From: Polytrichum commune
Lineage: Eukaryota > Streptophyta > Polytrichopsida > Polytrichales > Polytrichaceae
NCBI GenBank assembly: GCA_950295325.1
Contig: OX485807.1
Location: 10,071,001-10,135,000, forward strand
DNA: 64,000 nucleotides
Direction of reading: 5' to 3'
Shown here: positions 38,090-50,478 of the stretch, piece by piece
Numbering within the stretch: position 1 is the stretch's first letter
Layout: every line of letters begins with the position of its first letter
The notes under the pieces: model-generated
Seen by the model: the letters and a program-made list of their open reading frames with translations, nothing else
What the model was told of the DNA's origin: nothing
Database searches by the model: none
Made by a program: the position numbers and the translations under genes

Positions 38090-38377
38090 ATGGATTCATC
38101 AGGAAGAGGACGCACATTGAGCATCATCAATCAGCAAGTAAGAAAGAAAAGGGCATCTGAATCGCCCTGCAACAAATTAAAGGATAGGATAATGACTGAG
38201 TCCTATCGGTTAATTTGTAAGTCAGAACTTGTTGTAGATTCTGTTGCCTTTTGTGGCGGAAGTGTGGTGCACATGCTGGTGGGACAGGGGCGCGCATTCT
38301 GTAAGTTGATGCCTGTGGGCCGCGTGGCAGGTAAGTTTAGCACTTTCGATTATTTTATTCCATGCCGCAGTCCTTAA
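38090..38377 (+). CDS. Unrecognised small ORF, 95 residues
   Basis: It starts MDSSGRGRTLSIINQQVRKK and ends CRSP, basic at the N-terminus with no predicted membrane segment. No family was recognised, and no neighbour supports a function. It could be one exon of a larger gene or a chance ORF. It lies just upstream of the small tandem array that hosts the fold-back element. Confidence 0.2.
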   Translation: MDSSGRGRTLSIINQQVRKKRASESPCNKLKDRIMTESYRLICKSELVVDSVAFCGGSVVHMLVGQGRAFCKLMPVGRVAGKFSTFDYFIPCRSP

Positions 38378-38456
38378 ACGCATCCAAATCCAACTCCTGC
38401 TTGAGTCGCTTGGTAAAGTTGCAGCACAATTGGTAAGGCTCCTGGTGACCTTTCAA

Positions 38457-38561
38457 CTCAACTAGGTCCTCTGTTACGAGCTGCCGGTTATGTCACCTCA
38501 ACCGGTTCATCTGTTACCAGCTGCCGGCTGGTTCTCTCCCCTCAACCAGTTCCATTGCAAC
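38457..38561. repeat. Small tandem array interrupted by the fold-back element
   Basis: Units of about 40-44 bp start CTCAACTAGG (38457), CTCAACCGGTTCATCTGTTA (38497) and CTCAACCAGTTCCATTGCAA (38541), each followed by AGCTGCCGG. The third unit is cut by the element at 38562. It resumes at 39941 with TAGCTGCCGG, and a fourth unit starts at 39961 (CTCAACTGGTTCATCTGTAA). Confidence 0.85.
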
Positions 38562-39931
38562 GGCTAGGGTGAACCAGCACCTACACTCGTACCTTCGGGG
38601 GATGAAGGCCTCGCGGATGACACTGAAAACGTCATCCTTCTTTATGGGAAAGCCCCCCGACAATTTTTTTGCACCCGACCGAAAATTGCTACCCGCCCGC
38701 CCGATTTCGAAAAAACTAGTGTACTTGCATTTTTGAAGGCTACTTGTCCACAAATCCCATATTGAGTGCACTTCATTTTCAAGGTCTCCAATCCAATATA
38801 TATGTTCACTTCCATTGAGTAATAAGCAATTGACTAGATTTCATTTTCAAAGTGAAACCGTCAATAAAGCATGCAATTAACTTGGAAGTCAAAAACATTA
38901 CAAAATCCTCATTAATACTGAGGTTATAATTTTTGTCACTTACAATTGAAAGGGGCCTTGTCATTCTAAAATGAAACTAAAATTCATGATTTATTTATTT
39001 TATTTTAAATATAATATCATGTATTCTAGTATAATGTATTTTTAATATAGTATATACTATAGTATAATATTTAATATTATACTATATATTTAATACCTTC
39101 TACAATCACAAAGTTTTCATACGCATTTAAACTAGTAAAGTAAGATTGAATGCAACTAAGTCTAATAATTTATGGTTAATCCTAATGAATCGTATTCAAG
39201 CCCAATTAAATCAGAAAATATGCGTACCAAATTAATTAAACCTAATTAATTATAAAATGTACTTACTGGAATTAATCATGATTTAAATGGAATTAACTAA
39301 TTTATGATTAATTAGGCATAATTAATTTGGTAAGCATATTTTCTTATTTAATTGGGTTTAATTAGGATTAATCAAAATATATTAGACTGAGTTGCATTCA
39401 ATCTTACTTAACTACTCTAAATGCATATGGAAACTTTGTGATAGTAGAAGGTATTAACTATATTCTATTAAAATATTAAAATATTAAAAATAAAATAAAT
39501 AAATCATGAATTTTAGTTTCATTTTAGAATGACAAGGCCCCTTTCAATTGTAAGTGACAAAAATTATAACCTCAGTATTAATGAGGATTTTGTAATGTTT
39601 TTGACTTCCAAGTTAATTGCATGCTTTATTGACGGTTTCACTTTGAAAATGAAATCTAGTCAATTGCTTATTACTCAATGGAAGTGAACATATATATTGG
39701 ATTGGAGACCTTGAAAATGAAGTGCACTCAATATGGGATTTGTGGACAAGTAGCCTTCAAAAATGCAAGTACACTAGTTTTTTCGAAATCGGGCGAGCGG
39801 GCAGCAGTTTTCGGTCGGGTGCAGAAAAAATGTCGGGGGGCTTTCCCATAAAGAAGGATGACGTTTTCAGTGTCATCCGCAAGGCCTTCATCCCCCGAAG
39901 GTACGAGTGTAGGTGCTGGTTCACCCTAGCC
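38562..39931. mobile_element. Mutator-like fold-back element with very long inverted repeats
   Basis: The element starts GGCTAGGGTGAACCAGCAC and ends with its reverse complement. It is flanked on both sides by CATTGCAAC (38553-38561 and 39932-39940), a perfect 9-bp target duplication typical of Mutator-like elements. The two arms, each about 650-680 bp, read as near-perfect inverse copies around a centre near 39270. The left arm has roughly 55 extra AT-rich bases (about 39020-39090). Both arms hold the same open frame (38771-38514 minus and 39722-39943 plus) simply because they are copies; I regard it as non-coding. No transposase is present, so it is non-autonomous. Confidence 0.93.
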
Positions 39932-39961
39932 CATTGCAACTAGCTGCCGGTGCTCTCAATC

Positions 39962-40365
39962 TCAACTGGTTCATCTGTAACTAATCTGCGAGTCTCCCCG
40001 ATCAGTGTTGCTGCCGTCGGTGTGTGCTGGTGTCAGTCATCGGAATCCTCTATACCTCTGTAAACCGAACTAACTGCTAACCTATGTTGATTAATGGCTA
40101 ACCTCACTCTGGTTACTACTAATCTAATACTGTTAACTCTAATTTAATCATTGGTTAACTCTAAATCTAACATTGATGAACTGTTAATATGTCCTATTGA
40201 TACTCTTGTTTATGTAAAATGTTTCAGCCCTTGCTAATTTGCTTATCTGCTAACCTCTTTCCTGCTCTGTTTACCTATTTAGTGTCGTCATACTTGACTA
40301 ATGCTAAACATACTTTTGTGGATGTTTAGCATTTCACCCCCCCCCGCATTGAAGAGATATTGCCC
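39962..40365. other. Short spacer, no gene recognised
   Basis: It contains the fourth array unit, AT-rich sequence with repeated CTAAC words (about 40080-40190) and a C9 run near 40337. Confidence 0.4.
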
Positions 40366-42905
40366 TCAGGATCTGTAGTTTGATGTTCGTGCAATGCAGG
40401 GGTTGTAATTTGGAAGCATCAAAATAGTGTGTTCTCCATGTGTATAGAAATGATGCCTTTCCAGAGTAGCAGTTGCATACTCCTTTATTCTAAAGGTTTG
40501 AAATTGGGTTGGAAATGAGGTTGGGTGATGTTGGACCAGCCATGTGTGGTTCTCAGCTGCCTCTTGGAAAATACTTGTATCTTCCCTTCTAAACACTGCC
40601 ATTGCTTTGTTGAATTCCTCCTTGTGTTCTTCAATCAACTCTTTGACTCTGTTGAATTCAATCTCTGTATATGGCTTCATATTGGGCAATGGATTTTTGA
40701 AGTTTTGATTTGAATAATTAGCTGATGATGTTCCGACATCCATCTTATTGCCCTTAAACTAAATATGGTTATAAAGAAAGACGGATTTATAGCTATCAAT
40801 TCTGCAACTCCTAAGGGTAATCTAAGATCCCTTAGAGCTCACATAAACATCAATGTGTCCTTCGCAATTGAAGTTGACCTCTGTTATAGTCTAACAAACT
40901 GCTGCTTTGTCATTTGTGTGCCAACTTTGAGATGTGGTAACCCTGAACTCATCAAATTTATTTCCTGGGTAAATTGATAAATTTGTTTAATAGACACTGC
41001 TCGATTTAAGCTGCAGTATACTTCTTTCAGTGCATCTCCCCCTTCGGTTGCCCATTCCTTTGGCAATTGTTATTTTTTCTCCTGATCTACACATTCTTGT
41101 ATCCCTTTAGATTGGAACCTGAATGTCTCATTCTCTTCTGTTAGTTTTTCAATCTCCTTATGTAAGTTCTGGAGTACATGCTTTGTTTTTGCCGACACCT
41201 TTTCTTGAAACTTCTTAAGTTTCACTGCTTCGGAATTTGTATTGGCAGCCCATTGTTCATAAATTGTTGACCTGATCATCATCTGTATGTTGGCTTCTTC
41301 ATCTCTCTGATGTTGTTTTTCTTGATTTTTGAGATCCGTCACCTGATCCTTAAGGGTCTAGATCTGAATTAATTGACTATCCTCATTGGATTTCAACTGG
41401 ATTCTCAGCAAGTTTTGTTTTTGCTCCAATTCCGTCACTATGTTTTGTGGTTTAAGGCATCATTTTGGCTATCTAGCCTTACTTTTGCTAACTCTGCCTC
41501 AGCCTTCTCATACTGTTGTTGTTTGGTATGTAAGTAGTCTTTTAACTATGCTATTTCCTTTCGCAAGGTTTCTTCTTCCTTTCCTTGTATTTATGTTGTC
41601 CGGTCATGTATATTTTTTTTGAGTTGAGATACCTCTTGAACTAAACGGTGGTTCTTATCTTTTTCTAACTCTATTTGTTTGTGCAACTTTGAATTCTGCT
41701 CTTATAAAGTTGTCATCCCCTCATCCATCTTTTTTCCTTCCGGTTGACACCTCTCATCATGCTGTCCTAATTTAATCTCCTCTGTTATGCCTTTCAGCTT
41801 ATCCCACAATTCTGGACCAGCATGCCTTAACATATTTGACAATAAATCTCAGTACGCTTTGATGAAGTACATAGTTGCCCAAAAACTTGACCTAGTTCAC
41901 TCTGGTTGGTCTTCCTACTCACCTTTTCTTGGTCCCGAGGTGGTCGCATTCCATTCTTCAGTTGAACTTGGTTACGTTCACACCTCCCTTCATTTCTTGG
42001 TTGTGTTGCTTGGGTGCATTCTCCTTTGGCTTCTAGTTTTGTTGTTTCAGACATGAGCTGAGTATTTTTTTCCAATTTTTGAACCTTCACAGCGTAAATC
42101 TCAGGCTTCAGATTGGTAACCTCTTCTCCTCTCGAAGTCAAGGTATCATTGGATGCTGCAATACCCTCATCAATCTTCTGGGTCAGAGATGTGCTGCTAC
42201 TATTATCACCATGCTTTCTTTTTACCCCAGTAACAACTTGAACTTCAGAAATGGCGTCTGAGTCAAACAATCCAGCTTCTGCTTCTTGTTTTACAGTAAG
42301 TAACCATCTAGCTGCCATCAAAAGCTTGAGATGGGTACCGATCAGGGACTTCTTCAAATATTTTTTTTCCTGGACAAATCTTTGTCCAAGAGCATCAATT
42401 CTACTCTCATATTATCGTAAAGCATCGTGGGCCAATCTATTAGCTCACCGTTCAGGGCAGCACATATGCGAGTTATAAACTCTACCAAAACTGTAATTGT
42501 ATTCTCTCTCAGTAATAAAAGTGTAACCAATAATTTCAGGGGCTTCTTGAATTCCTTTATGATGCACTCTTCGATGTTCACTACTGTTTTCTTTCCAACA
42601 TTTGGAAACAAATCACTCACTTTCCACACCTGTTCGGAAGCAAGTCTCTCTGATCGTTTAAAAAATATCAAATAAAATATCGTTTTCATATATTTAACCC
42701 AGTCATCGGGGAACAACACCATTTTTTTGTTGTTAAGCCTCGACTCTCTGTATCCGTTGCTCATATTGTCTACTAACTGCACCATTACATCCTGGTGAGC
42801 ACTTTCCCACTCCACACGATTTAAAAATCGGTCTAGTTCTAATTTATGAAGTAACGCCTCTTCTCCCTTTATAAGCTTTGGTTGCACAGCCCTGGCCTCT
42901 ATGCC
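40366..42905 (-). pseudogene. Degenerate long coiled-coil gag-like ORF
   Basis: Fragments on the minus strand read in order as one protein of about 800 residues. They are 42905-42354 (PKLIKGEEALLHKLELDRFL, VLFPDDWVKYMKTIFYL, LFPNVGKKT, LLLLRENTITV), 42357-41827 (HLKLLMAARWLLTVKQEAEA, KRKHGD, then heptad-rich coiled coil), 41820-41400 (coiled coil with several stops), 41342-41070 and 40743-40366. The first two meet at a frameshift near 42355. The head domain plus a long coiled coil resembles gag-like ORFs of plant LTR retroelements, but I found no protease, integrase or zinc knuckle. A decayed host gene of unknown function is the alternative. Confidence 0.55.
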
Positions 42906-42999
42906 AAATCTAAGTCTAACTTAAACTATTCCCAACATACTTATGAGTTGGATGACATTAAGTAGGTCTGAGAATTCTACAACTTGAGTATCTGTATTT

Positions 43000-45323
43000 A
43001 ACTTATAAGTTTTGTGATTACAGAGGACGACAATATTTTGTCCCGTAATGCATTTGGAAAGAATTTTGAATCAAGAATTAAAAAATCAGATAGCTCTGGC
43101 ATAATTCATATCAAGTACTGTAGCCGAGCACTATAATGAATTAACATGATAATATTATTTTCCAAAGTATTTAGACATTTCTACATACCTTATGTTATAC
43201 TAAACTTACTTAAATTGATGTTTGCTTGGAGCTTCTTTTCAAATGTATCCAAATATTGTTATAAATATGTTGTATTTTTTAAAGAATTTAGTGTAATACT
43301 TCCCATCAATGGATTTTATGCATGCCTATGTAATAAGGCCAAAAGATTTCAAAAATTCATTGATCCCAAAACTATAGATAATACTTTGGTTAATCCAATG
43401 GCACATGTACGTACCATGGACACCAACATTATTCATTATCTTGGACTTAGGAAATTTTTTACATTAGGACTAAACCATGTTTCTTTAAGAAATACTAACA
43501 TTAAAAATTTATTCAAGTGGTGGTGGATATTTTTATGTAAGTGTGTTAGGTAGTGAGGCTAAGAGGGTGTTTGGATATCCATAGTGCTATAAAAATAATA
43601 CGTACAAGATGTAAAGACATCCTCATTTCAGCCTTGAAAACTAATATGTATGGGTTTAGGTACTTTAAATCCTACTTATTCTTTGATAAAGTTGTTGACA
43701 ATGAATTATCATGGATATGATAAACCAACCAATAATGCATGTTTTATTTATATCTATTATATAAGATACCAAACCCTTGCTAGATTGAATGGATAGGATT
43801 TTAAGCCATGTCAAAATAATGACATTTGGGAGTTTATTGAAGTAATCACTAGCAAAATAATATCCGATTTATTAGCAATCATACCTTAACTACCCCTTAT
43901 GTGAGGAATAATTATCTTACATAATGACAATTTATAAGTTCCATAAGAAAAAATAAAGGTGGATATCTAATGTATTTGGATCCATTTATATTAATATAAT
44001 CACTCTCTTAACAATTTTCTACTATGTCAATTCTAGAGGAAATTAAGGAATAGGCCCACACGAATGTTGAAGGCAACAAAAGATTCTTAAAGGTTGATAC
44101 GTCGTTATATTGGATCATTGATTCAATAACTGACTTTATTCTAAATGTGCCACATATGATCGACAATATTTATGTGGTAAATATTACGAAATATTTTGAA
44201 TCCATACCAATACTAGGACGAGACACACTATATGAGGTAATTGAATTTATTACCTCATTAGGTGTTTCTAACATGGAACGTAAATTTCTTAAATCTGAAC
44301 AATTCTTTTGGATCAAAATAAATGACAAATGGGTTACTCTTAAAGCAATATGGATATTTTCTGTTCCGAGGCATGGTAATTGGTTACCTTTGACAATTAC
44401 TAAGTTCTTAATGCTCCATAAGTGGCTTACCACTAATTGTTTTGTACGTCTTGGGGATAGAGTTTTAAAACAAATTCTAGGCATCCCTATGGGTTTTTTT
44501 TGCTCTCCATTATGGTGTAACTTGTATCTTTTATCATAAGAGATAAAGTTCATTCAAAGACTTGCGAGACTTGGAAAATCAGATTTTATGAGCAAGTTCA
44601 AATTTGTTTTTAGATACATTGATGATCTCTGTTGGTTAAATGTAGGGGATGCAAGAATATTCCTTGACCCCACGTAACAAATAATTCCGGATAATTTTTT
44701 TTAGATTTATCCTCTTGACATTATTGAAATTAAACCAGAAGTTTTTCAATTTTCCCAAGTATTACCAAAGTATGGCATTATAGCACATTCCATGAATGTA
44801 TCTATTCATGTATATGAGGAAACTTCCAGACAATGCATCATATGGAAGTTTGACAAAAAACGAGACTTACCTTTTACGTACACGCAATTTATCATGTTTA
44901 AATCAAACAAGCCAGTTAAACAAGCCTATAACGTGGTAATATCTTAAATTGTTTCCATTCTTTATTTATCCAACCATGCATTTGTAGCGGCCCAAGAGGT
45001 GTTTGCTCTATTTACAACATTATGAAGTAATGGATTCCGCATCCAAAAGTTAAAGCAGATCACGATCTTATTCTTGATGAATAACCACTTCCATGCAATC
45101 AAGTTTTGCAAAAATGAACTAATTCTCCTACTCAAAGGTATGTGTATGACAACTATTTCAAAGTTTTAGGGAGAACTTTTGAATCATGTATTACACATGA
45201 TTTACATGAGAGAATGAGTGAAAGAGAATTAACTAGAGGATTGGTATGCAAGCCCGGAGTGGATGCATCACTAGCGTCCACTCTTACAATAGAATTGCTT
45301 ACCATGGGTATATAAGGTGGTGG

Positions 45324-45352
<29 letters not shown>
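43000..45352 (+). pseudogene. Reverse transcriptase element, Penelope-like, copy B
   Basis: This is the best preserved copy. In order on the plus strand it has NVSKYCYK, CLCNKAKRFQKFIDPKT, AHVRTMDTNIIHYLGLRKFF (43146-43553), DKPTNNACF (near 43720), FHKKK.RWISNVFGS (near 43950), and 44147-44539 with LMLHKWLTTNCFVRLG and ILGIPMGFFCSPLWCNLYL. Then come FRYIDDLCWLN (near 44610, the RT catalytic YXDD box) and IYPLDIIEIKPEVFQFSQ. KPVKQAYNVVISQIVSILYL follows near 44910-44970. Stops and frameshifts occur between most blocks. It ends at a GGTGG-(CT)n tract. No GIY-YIG endonuclease was recognised. Assignment to Penelope-like elements is tentative; reverse transcriptase is secure. Confidence 0.8.
45324..45352. 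repeat. (CT)n microsatellite at the 3' end of the reverse-transcriptase element
   Basis: About 14 CT units directly follow GGTGGTGG. The same terminus in shorter form is seen at copy A (about 26236-26250 on the plus strand as GA units). Confidence 0.9.
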
Positions 45353-45355
<3 letters not shown>

Positions 45356-46031
45356 TCTAGATTTTGCCTTTGAGATATAATTAAATGTAACATTCTTGAA
45401 AAAATGATTAAAACCTTCTACTAAGACTAGGACACTTAGTATAATCTACACCACAGTTCAAACATTAAACTAAACCTAACCATGACTTAACTTACCATGG
45501 TAAAGGAAAGTTACCATGCTCCACGTTTTAGGGTTTTCAATGACCTAAAGCGGCCTCTATACCTTACTAAACCAATACTTAAACCCTAAGCTCCTCCATA
45601 TGAAAACTCTTTTACATGCCTGAAGGAGCAAACTCTTGGCTTAGAATGTAGATACAAGACTAGTGTGGAGGTGCATGTAAAAAAGTTGAATGCATTGAAC
45701 TTTATTATTGTACTTAGTGCCCTAAATCGCACTGAATTTAAACCCTAAGTTTAAGACACTTAGGTGCATGTGAAAGAATTGAATGCATTGAAAGAAATTT
45801 AGTTAACTATAGTTATTTCGGTAGGTTTTTTATTATTCATTTAAAAAAAATTGGGTGACAAATGAGTAGCTTCAATCCTTGACCCGCATTTGAGGAGAAG
45901 GTGCACAAAATCCAATAAAGGTTTGGTATAGTGAATAGCCATGGATTGGCATGAGCAAAGTGGACATCTACAATTGTAGTCTTTCATAGTAAAGGACAGA
46001 GCCTCATGGTTCTACCGTTTTCTTGTTTATT
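45353..46031. other. Spacer, no gene recognised; ends in a dispersed repeat
   Basis: AT-rich sequence without ORFs of interest. About 45955-46030 is the inverse of the 70-bp repeat at 9898-9970. Confidence 0.4.
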
Positions 46032-46775
46032 ATTGTAAGGGCGTGGTGTTTGGCTATTAATTCTGCCTTGAAAATGTTTTTGTAGGCCTAGTAGTTGTAT
46101 TGCAAGTTTGATATTTTTTTCTTGGTTATATATGCCGTAATCCACTTCTTCCCGTACCAAATATCTCCTACATTTTTTGGAGGGTTGAAGTATCCGTCCA
46201 TGTAGAAGCAATATTGGGGAGAGAATTTGAGGGGTGTTTTGTTCTCGTAGTTATGGATTTGGTGTGCAGTTGGGGAATCCACATGTCTTCTTTTGAATTG
46301 CTAATCCCATTTTCCGATTATGGGTAATGAGTATGGTACTGCATAAAATATGTATGCTATTCTTGCTCTAATTATTGTATCTAGCACACTAGTTTTTTGT
46401 TTGATTGTTGCTGGACAATTTGCTAATTGACTACATTGGCTAATTACCTTAGTGATTGTGGTGTGTATTTGTATTTTCCATTTGAGGGAGGGGACGAATT
46501 GGATACCTAGGTATACATATGGTTTGTTTTGGTGTAGTATTGGGACAATCTGGTCTCTATATGTAACGTTGGCGGTTTGTATTTCTCTTTTGAATGTTAT
46601 TTGGTTCATTTTGGATTTGTTAGGGCACCCTGTGACTACACATTTTGATATTCTAAGGTCCATCCCTGCCCATTCATAGTATTTATATGTTTTGTGACTG
46701 TACTGATGTGAGTTTGTTGGTGTTGGTGGCCAAATTGTCTACTTATGCTATAGAGCTGACTGCGGATTTAGACAT
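46032..46775 (-). pseudogene. LINE fragment: RT C-terminal part fused by deletion to RNase H start
   Basis: On the minus strand a remnant of the RT YxDD box (V-DNLA near 46760) is followed by 46663-46301 with ISKCVVTGCPNKSKMNQITF, YVYLGIQFVPSLKWKIQIHT and TIIRARIAYIFYAVPYSLP. This is the thumb and downstream region of a non-LTR RT. It is joined directly to NYENKTPLKFSPQYCFY and MDGYFNPP (46250-46190), the first strand of RNase H. The intervening region seen in the 61-64 kb relative is deleted. The catalytic TDGS is changed to MDGY, and a frameshift follows near 46190. Confidence 0.85.
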
Positions 46776-46860
46776 GCCGAAGGTGTTTCCATAGATTCCT
46801 CTTTGTAGCCACCTTAGTAGTGGTTATAGGAATATGATAACGAGATATGATAACATGATA

Positions 46861-47130
46861 TGAATTCATAGCCATGATCTCTTTATTTTGTGTTAGGCCT
46901 ACCTCCAAGAGATGGCTTTTGAAAATAGTCCACGTGACCATGTAACATGATCCATTCGATGCCATGTAGGAATCCATGTAGACTTTACATCCATCTCGCA
47001 TTCACATAATCCGTCGGTCCCTCAAGCGTAGTGTGAAGCGAACTTGGACCAGCTCCGCCTTTTCCACCAATGAGAGTGCTTGAAATGTAATGGTCACAGG
47101 CTCTCAGTCTCGTGTATGAAGTGACCCTAA
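46861..47130 (-). mobile_element. Partial copy of the PIF/Harbinger-like element at 58.4 kb
   Basis: About 270 bp is the inverse of 58416-58690, sharing GAAGCGAACTTGGACC, GCTCCGCCTTTTCCACCAAT and TGCCATGTAGGAATCC. The outer end GAAGTGACCCTAA matches the inverted end of the other copy. The inner half is missing next to the LINE fragment. Confidence 0.75.
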
Positions 47131-50100
47131 TACCCCACTCACACATGGGCAAATGTCAAACATTTTGTCATTTGAAAAAATAGCCTCACGTGTGTGAGTG
47201 CAGAGAAGCTTTCAAGACACCCAACATTTGGGTAAAGTGTTATGGTAGAAAGTCATGACTCATACACAAGAATGAGAAACCGGTATAATTGTCACCAATT
47301 GCAAGCCAAGATTTGTGATGAAGATGGTAACTTGGTCTTTCATATTTTGATGTTTTAAGAGTTGTCAAATGTTTTGGTAGTTGAACGTTCTTGTTTGTCC
47401 AACATTGGAGTGCACAAGGTGGTTCCTCAACTTGTGGGAGGGTCCTTTAACATTAGACAATTGCCATGTGCGAGTAGGTTGTAAACTAGGTGCATATAAT
47501 TAGGTTTGTAACCCACTTTGGAGATCTAAAACTAAGGACACAGTAGACACAGAGGATACTATGTTACATGGTATGCCTTTCAATAAAAAACCAAGTGGAG
47601 ACATAGCATAACCTATGTGCACGAACGGCAAGTATTATAGTTTAGTACACCATGACATAAATAATTGAATGGAGACCACGGGTAGATCACTTAGTGCATT
47701 TTAAAAACGACGTGCAGCATAATATAGAGAGGATTAAAATCATTTGAAATAAAAATTATAAAGGAATTCCAAATAATGAAGGGGCCATTAAACGTAGACA
47801 ATCCCATTATAAGTAAGTTAGATGGACATAAAACGTGGGCCATTATTTTTTTGTAAAATTAATATAGGGGTTGAAGATAAGGATCCTAGAAGGTATGTTT
47901 AGTATGGTATGTAAATGGGTTTAGGACTCACGGGGATGGATGATAATTGGGATTTCCGTCTGTCCAAAATTACTTAAAAGGAATATAGAGTACAAAAAAT
48001 TGCAGTGACTTGGACAATATAAGTAATGGAAGGGTGCAAACAAATGGGCCATTTTTTAAATTTAAGTAATTATAGGGAGGCTTTAATTCAGCCCTTGAAG
48101 GTAAATAGCCCCAAAACAAAAAACCCCCAGCCGCACGTGGTGCACAAAAATGCCTTAGAGTGATCTACCCGTGATGGAGACTCCAACATAGATAAGGTTT
48201 TGGATACTATATAATTGAATCTCTTGTTTGTTCTCCACATGTGGGGAGCCTTCAAAGGATGTGAAGCAAGTGAATTGATCCACCTACACAATATAGCTCT
48301 TACAATTACGACACATGTGCACATTGAAACAAATCGTTATGTATTTACCGCTCGTAAGTCTTCTTGCTACTCTTGGGAGGTTTATTTGCTAACAAAATAT
48401 AAGGATTGAGAGTTGTATGAGATTGTATTAGGTAGATGGTAGGGATGCCGTCGATATCAAAATTGAGTGAGATGATGCCTAATTTTATTTATGAAGTTGA
48501 TGACTATTGTATATAAAACGTCCAATCATACAAATTTGTCAATCGACTTCGTGTCAACAATTTTGCTTCATGAATGTTTCATAAAGCAAGGTTGCAAATC
48601 TCATTTTATAACCCATCTTGAAAATACAAAAACTCATAGGGATAATAAGGGTTATGGGTATGTTCATTGATATCAAATTGTGCTAAATGATATGTAGGCC
48701 GACCCCCTACCGTGAGTGGGCTCAGGGGACCCATTATTAGAATCAAAACACATTCACCTCTCTTATTCCATCAAGAAAGAAGAAGAATCACAACATTGCC
48801 ATGGACTCCACTACATATTGTATTTAGTGCCACCAATTCTACGTGTTTTGCTTATTACCAATTGTAAAGAACCCATGGGGTGTCCACCAACACTAAAAGT
48901 AAACCTAGCATTATTTGTTATTCCTTGTTAAAAAAGTTGGGCATTCTATATTTACGATATTGCAACTATTTTCACTTCCTAAGTGAATTTTCACTCATCT
49001 TTCAATCATCCATGAAATTTTTTCAATACATGCATGTTAGGATGCTAAATAAAAGTTGTTTCAATAATTGGCAATGATTTCATCCATGACAAAACTTGTA
49101 AACTTATCTGGTGACTTTAAACACAACATTTAGTGTAGTAAAACAAAGCATACAGAAATAGCAATACTAAAAAAAATTAGGGTCTCATCCCAAAGCATGT
49201 AGAATTATCTGCAAACATCATGTGAAGAAACACGTGAAGGTATGTGGGTCTTAATGCATAGTCACTCCTCTTAAGGGGACACTAATATATTTAAGTGGTA
49301 TATGGATACATACCAAAAATGACATATGTTATGATGGAGTGTGTGCTTGAAACATAGACATTGTTTTAAATTCATCGATTAACACATTTGGATAAACGTA
49401 TATGATCAATAAAAGAGAGTGAGATTCTTCACTATGGCATTTCAAATTTGATTGTAGAATTTGAAACGACGATCTTTATGACTCACAATTGCTAACATGA
49501 CAAGACACTTCTTAGTCTAAATCAACCGTTGACTTTTTGTGTGGAATGGGAAGTGCCCACAATAAGACCATATAGTTCATGTTCATATACTTTCAATACG
49601 TTCATGCTAATTATGTACATGTTCTTTATATTGGATGATATGAAATATTTGTCAAACTCTTTCCGAGTTACTTCGCATGTCAAGAAGAATAGATAATCTT
49701 GCAAAACAACAAACTCTTATTGTATCTACGAGAACCCGAATCGGACTTTTAAAAATGTGTTGGGGTTATTCGATGATAGGTTAAACCAAGAAAGAGCCAC
49801 GATCGCATACAAGTCGGGCAATGCTTTAAACTGTCAATTACAGCCAATTTCATCTCCTAGTGATGTGGCAAAAAGCAGGCCTCACCTCGTTACAAACACT
49901 TAACTTAGGGCCGGTTTACACTACGAACCATGAAGTTGGACCACGAGTTGGACTAGGGCATTGTAAGAGCATTGATTGGCTGTTGAACTCATCCCGACAC
50001 CACTTCGGTTTACACTTAGGAAAAAATGGCATAGGGACCATGAAGATCGAGGTCCCCAAAATACAATTTCCAAGGTCTAATAAATGCATTGACATGGTCC

Positions 50101-50478
50101 AATGGGTTTTGCGGTGAGAGAGGTAAGAGAGATGGTTTGCTAGGAAAAGGCAAGGGCCCAAGGTAGAGAAATGTCGTTTTAATATGTTTTAAATGAAACT
50201 TTTTTGGGGGCATGTTTACAACTCTTCCCACTAGGCAAGGCTCACACTTTTTAGCATATGTATGATGTAATAAATCTTGAAAAGCAAGTCCGCCCTCTAT
50301 GTGCCTAGATCATATCATAGGCCATGAGACATACCATTTTTTCCATGCCCTACCCCTTGAACTTGCTCCCACATGTTTCATCAAATAATGTGGGACATCT
50401 AGAACTCAAGAATTTGAGTGCAGATTTGTTTTTTTTTTTTCTACCAACTGAAATGATTGGGATTTGGGGACTTGTAAT
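47131..50478. other. Long AT-rich stretch without a recognised gene
   Basis: No intact ORF with motifs was seen. From about 49908 to 50235, TTAGGGCCGGTTTACACTA followed by ACCATGAAGTTGGACCA resembles, in inverse, the end at about 51793, so another TTA-flanked MITE family may be present there. No RNA gene was seen. Confidence 0.35.

Noticed and set aside
38514-39943. Two ORFs with nearly the same protein, 38771-38514 minus and 39943-39722 plus, as a duplicated gene
   Set aside because: They are the two arms of the fold-back element; identical reading follows from the inverted repeat. The relatives at 19.3 and 52.6 kb have no open frame.
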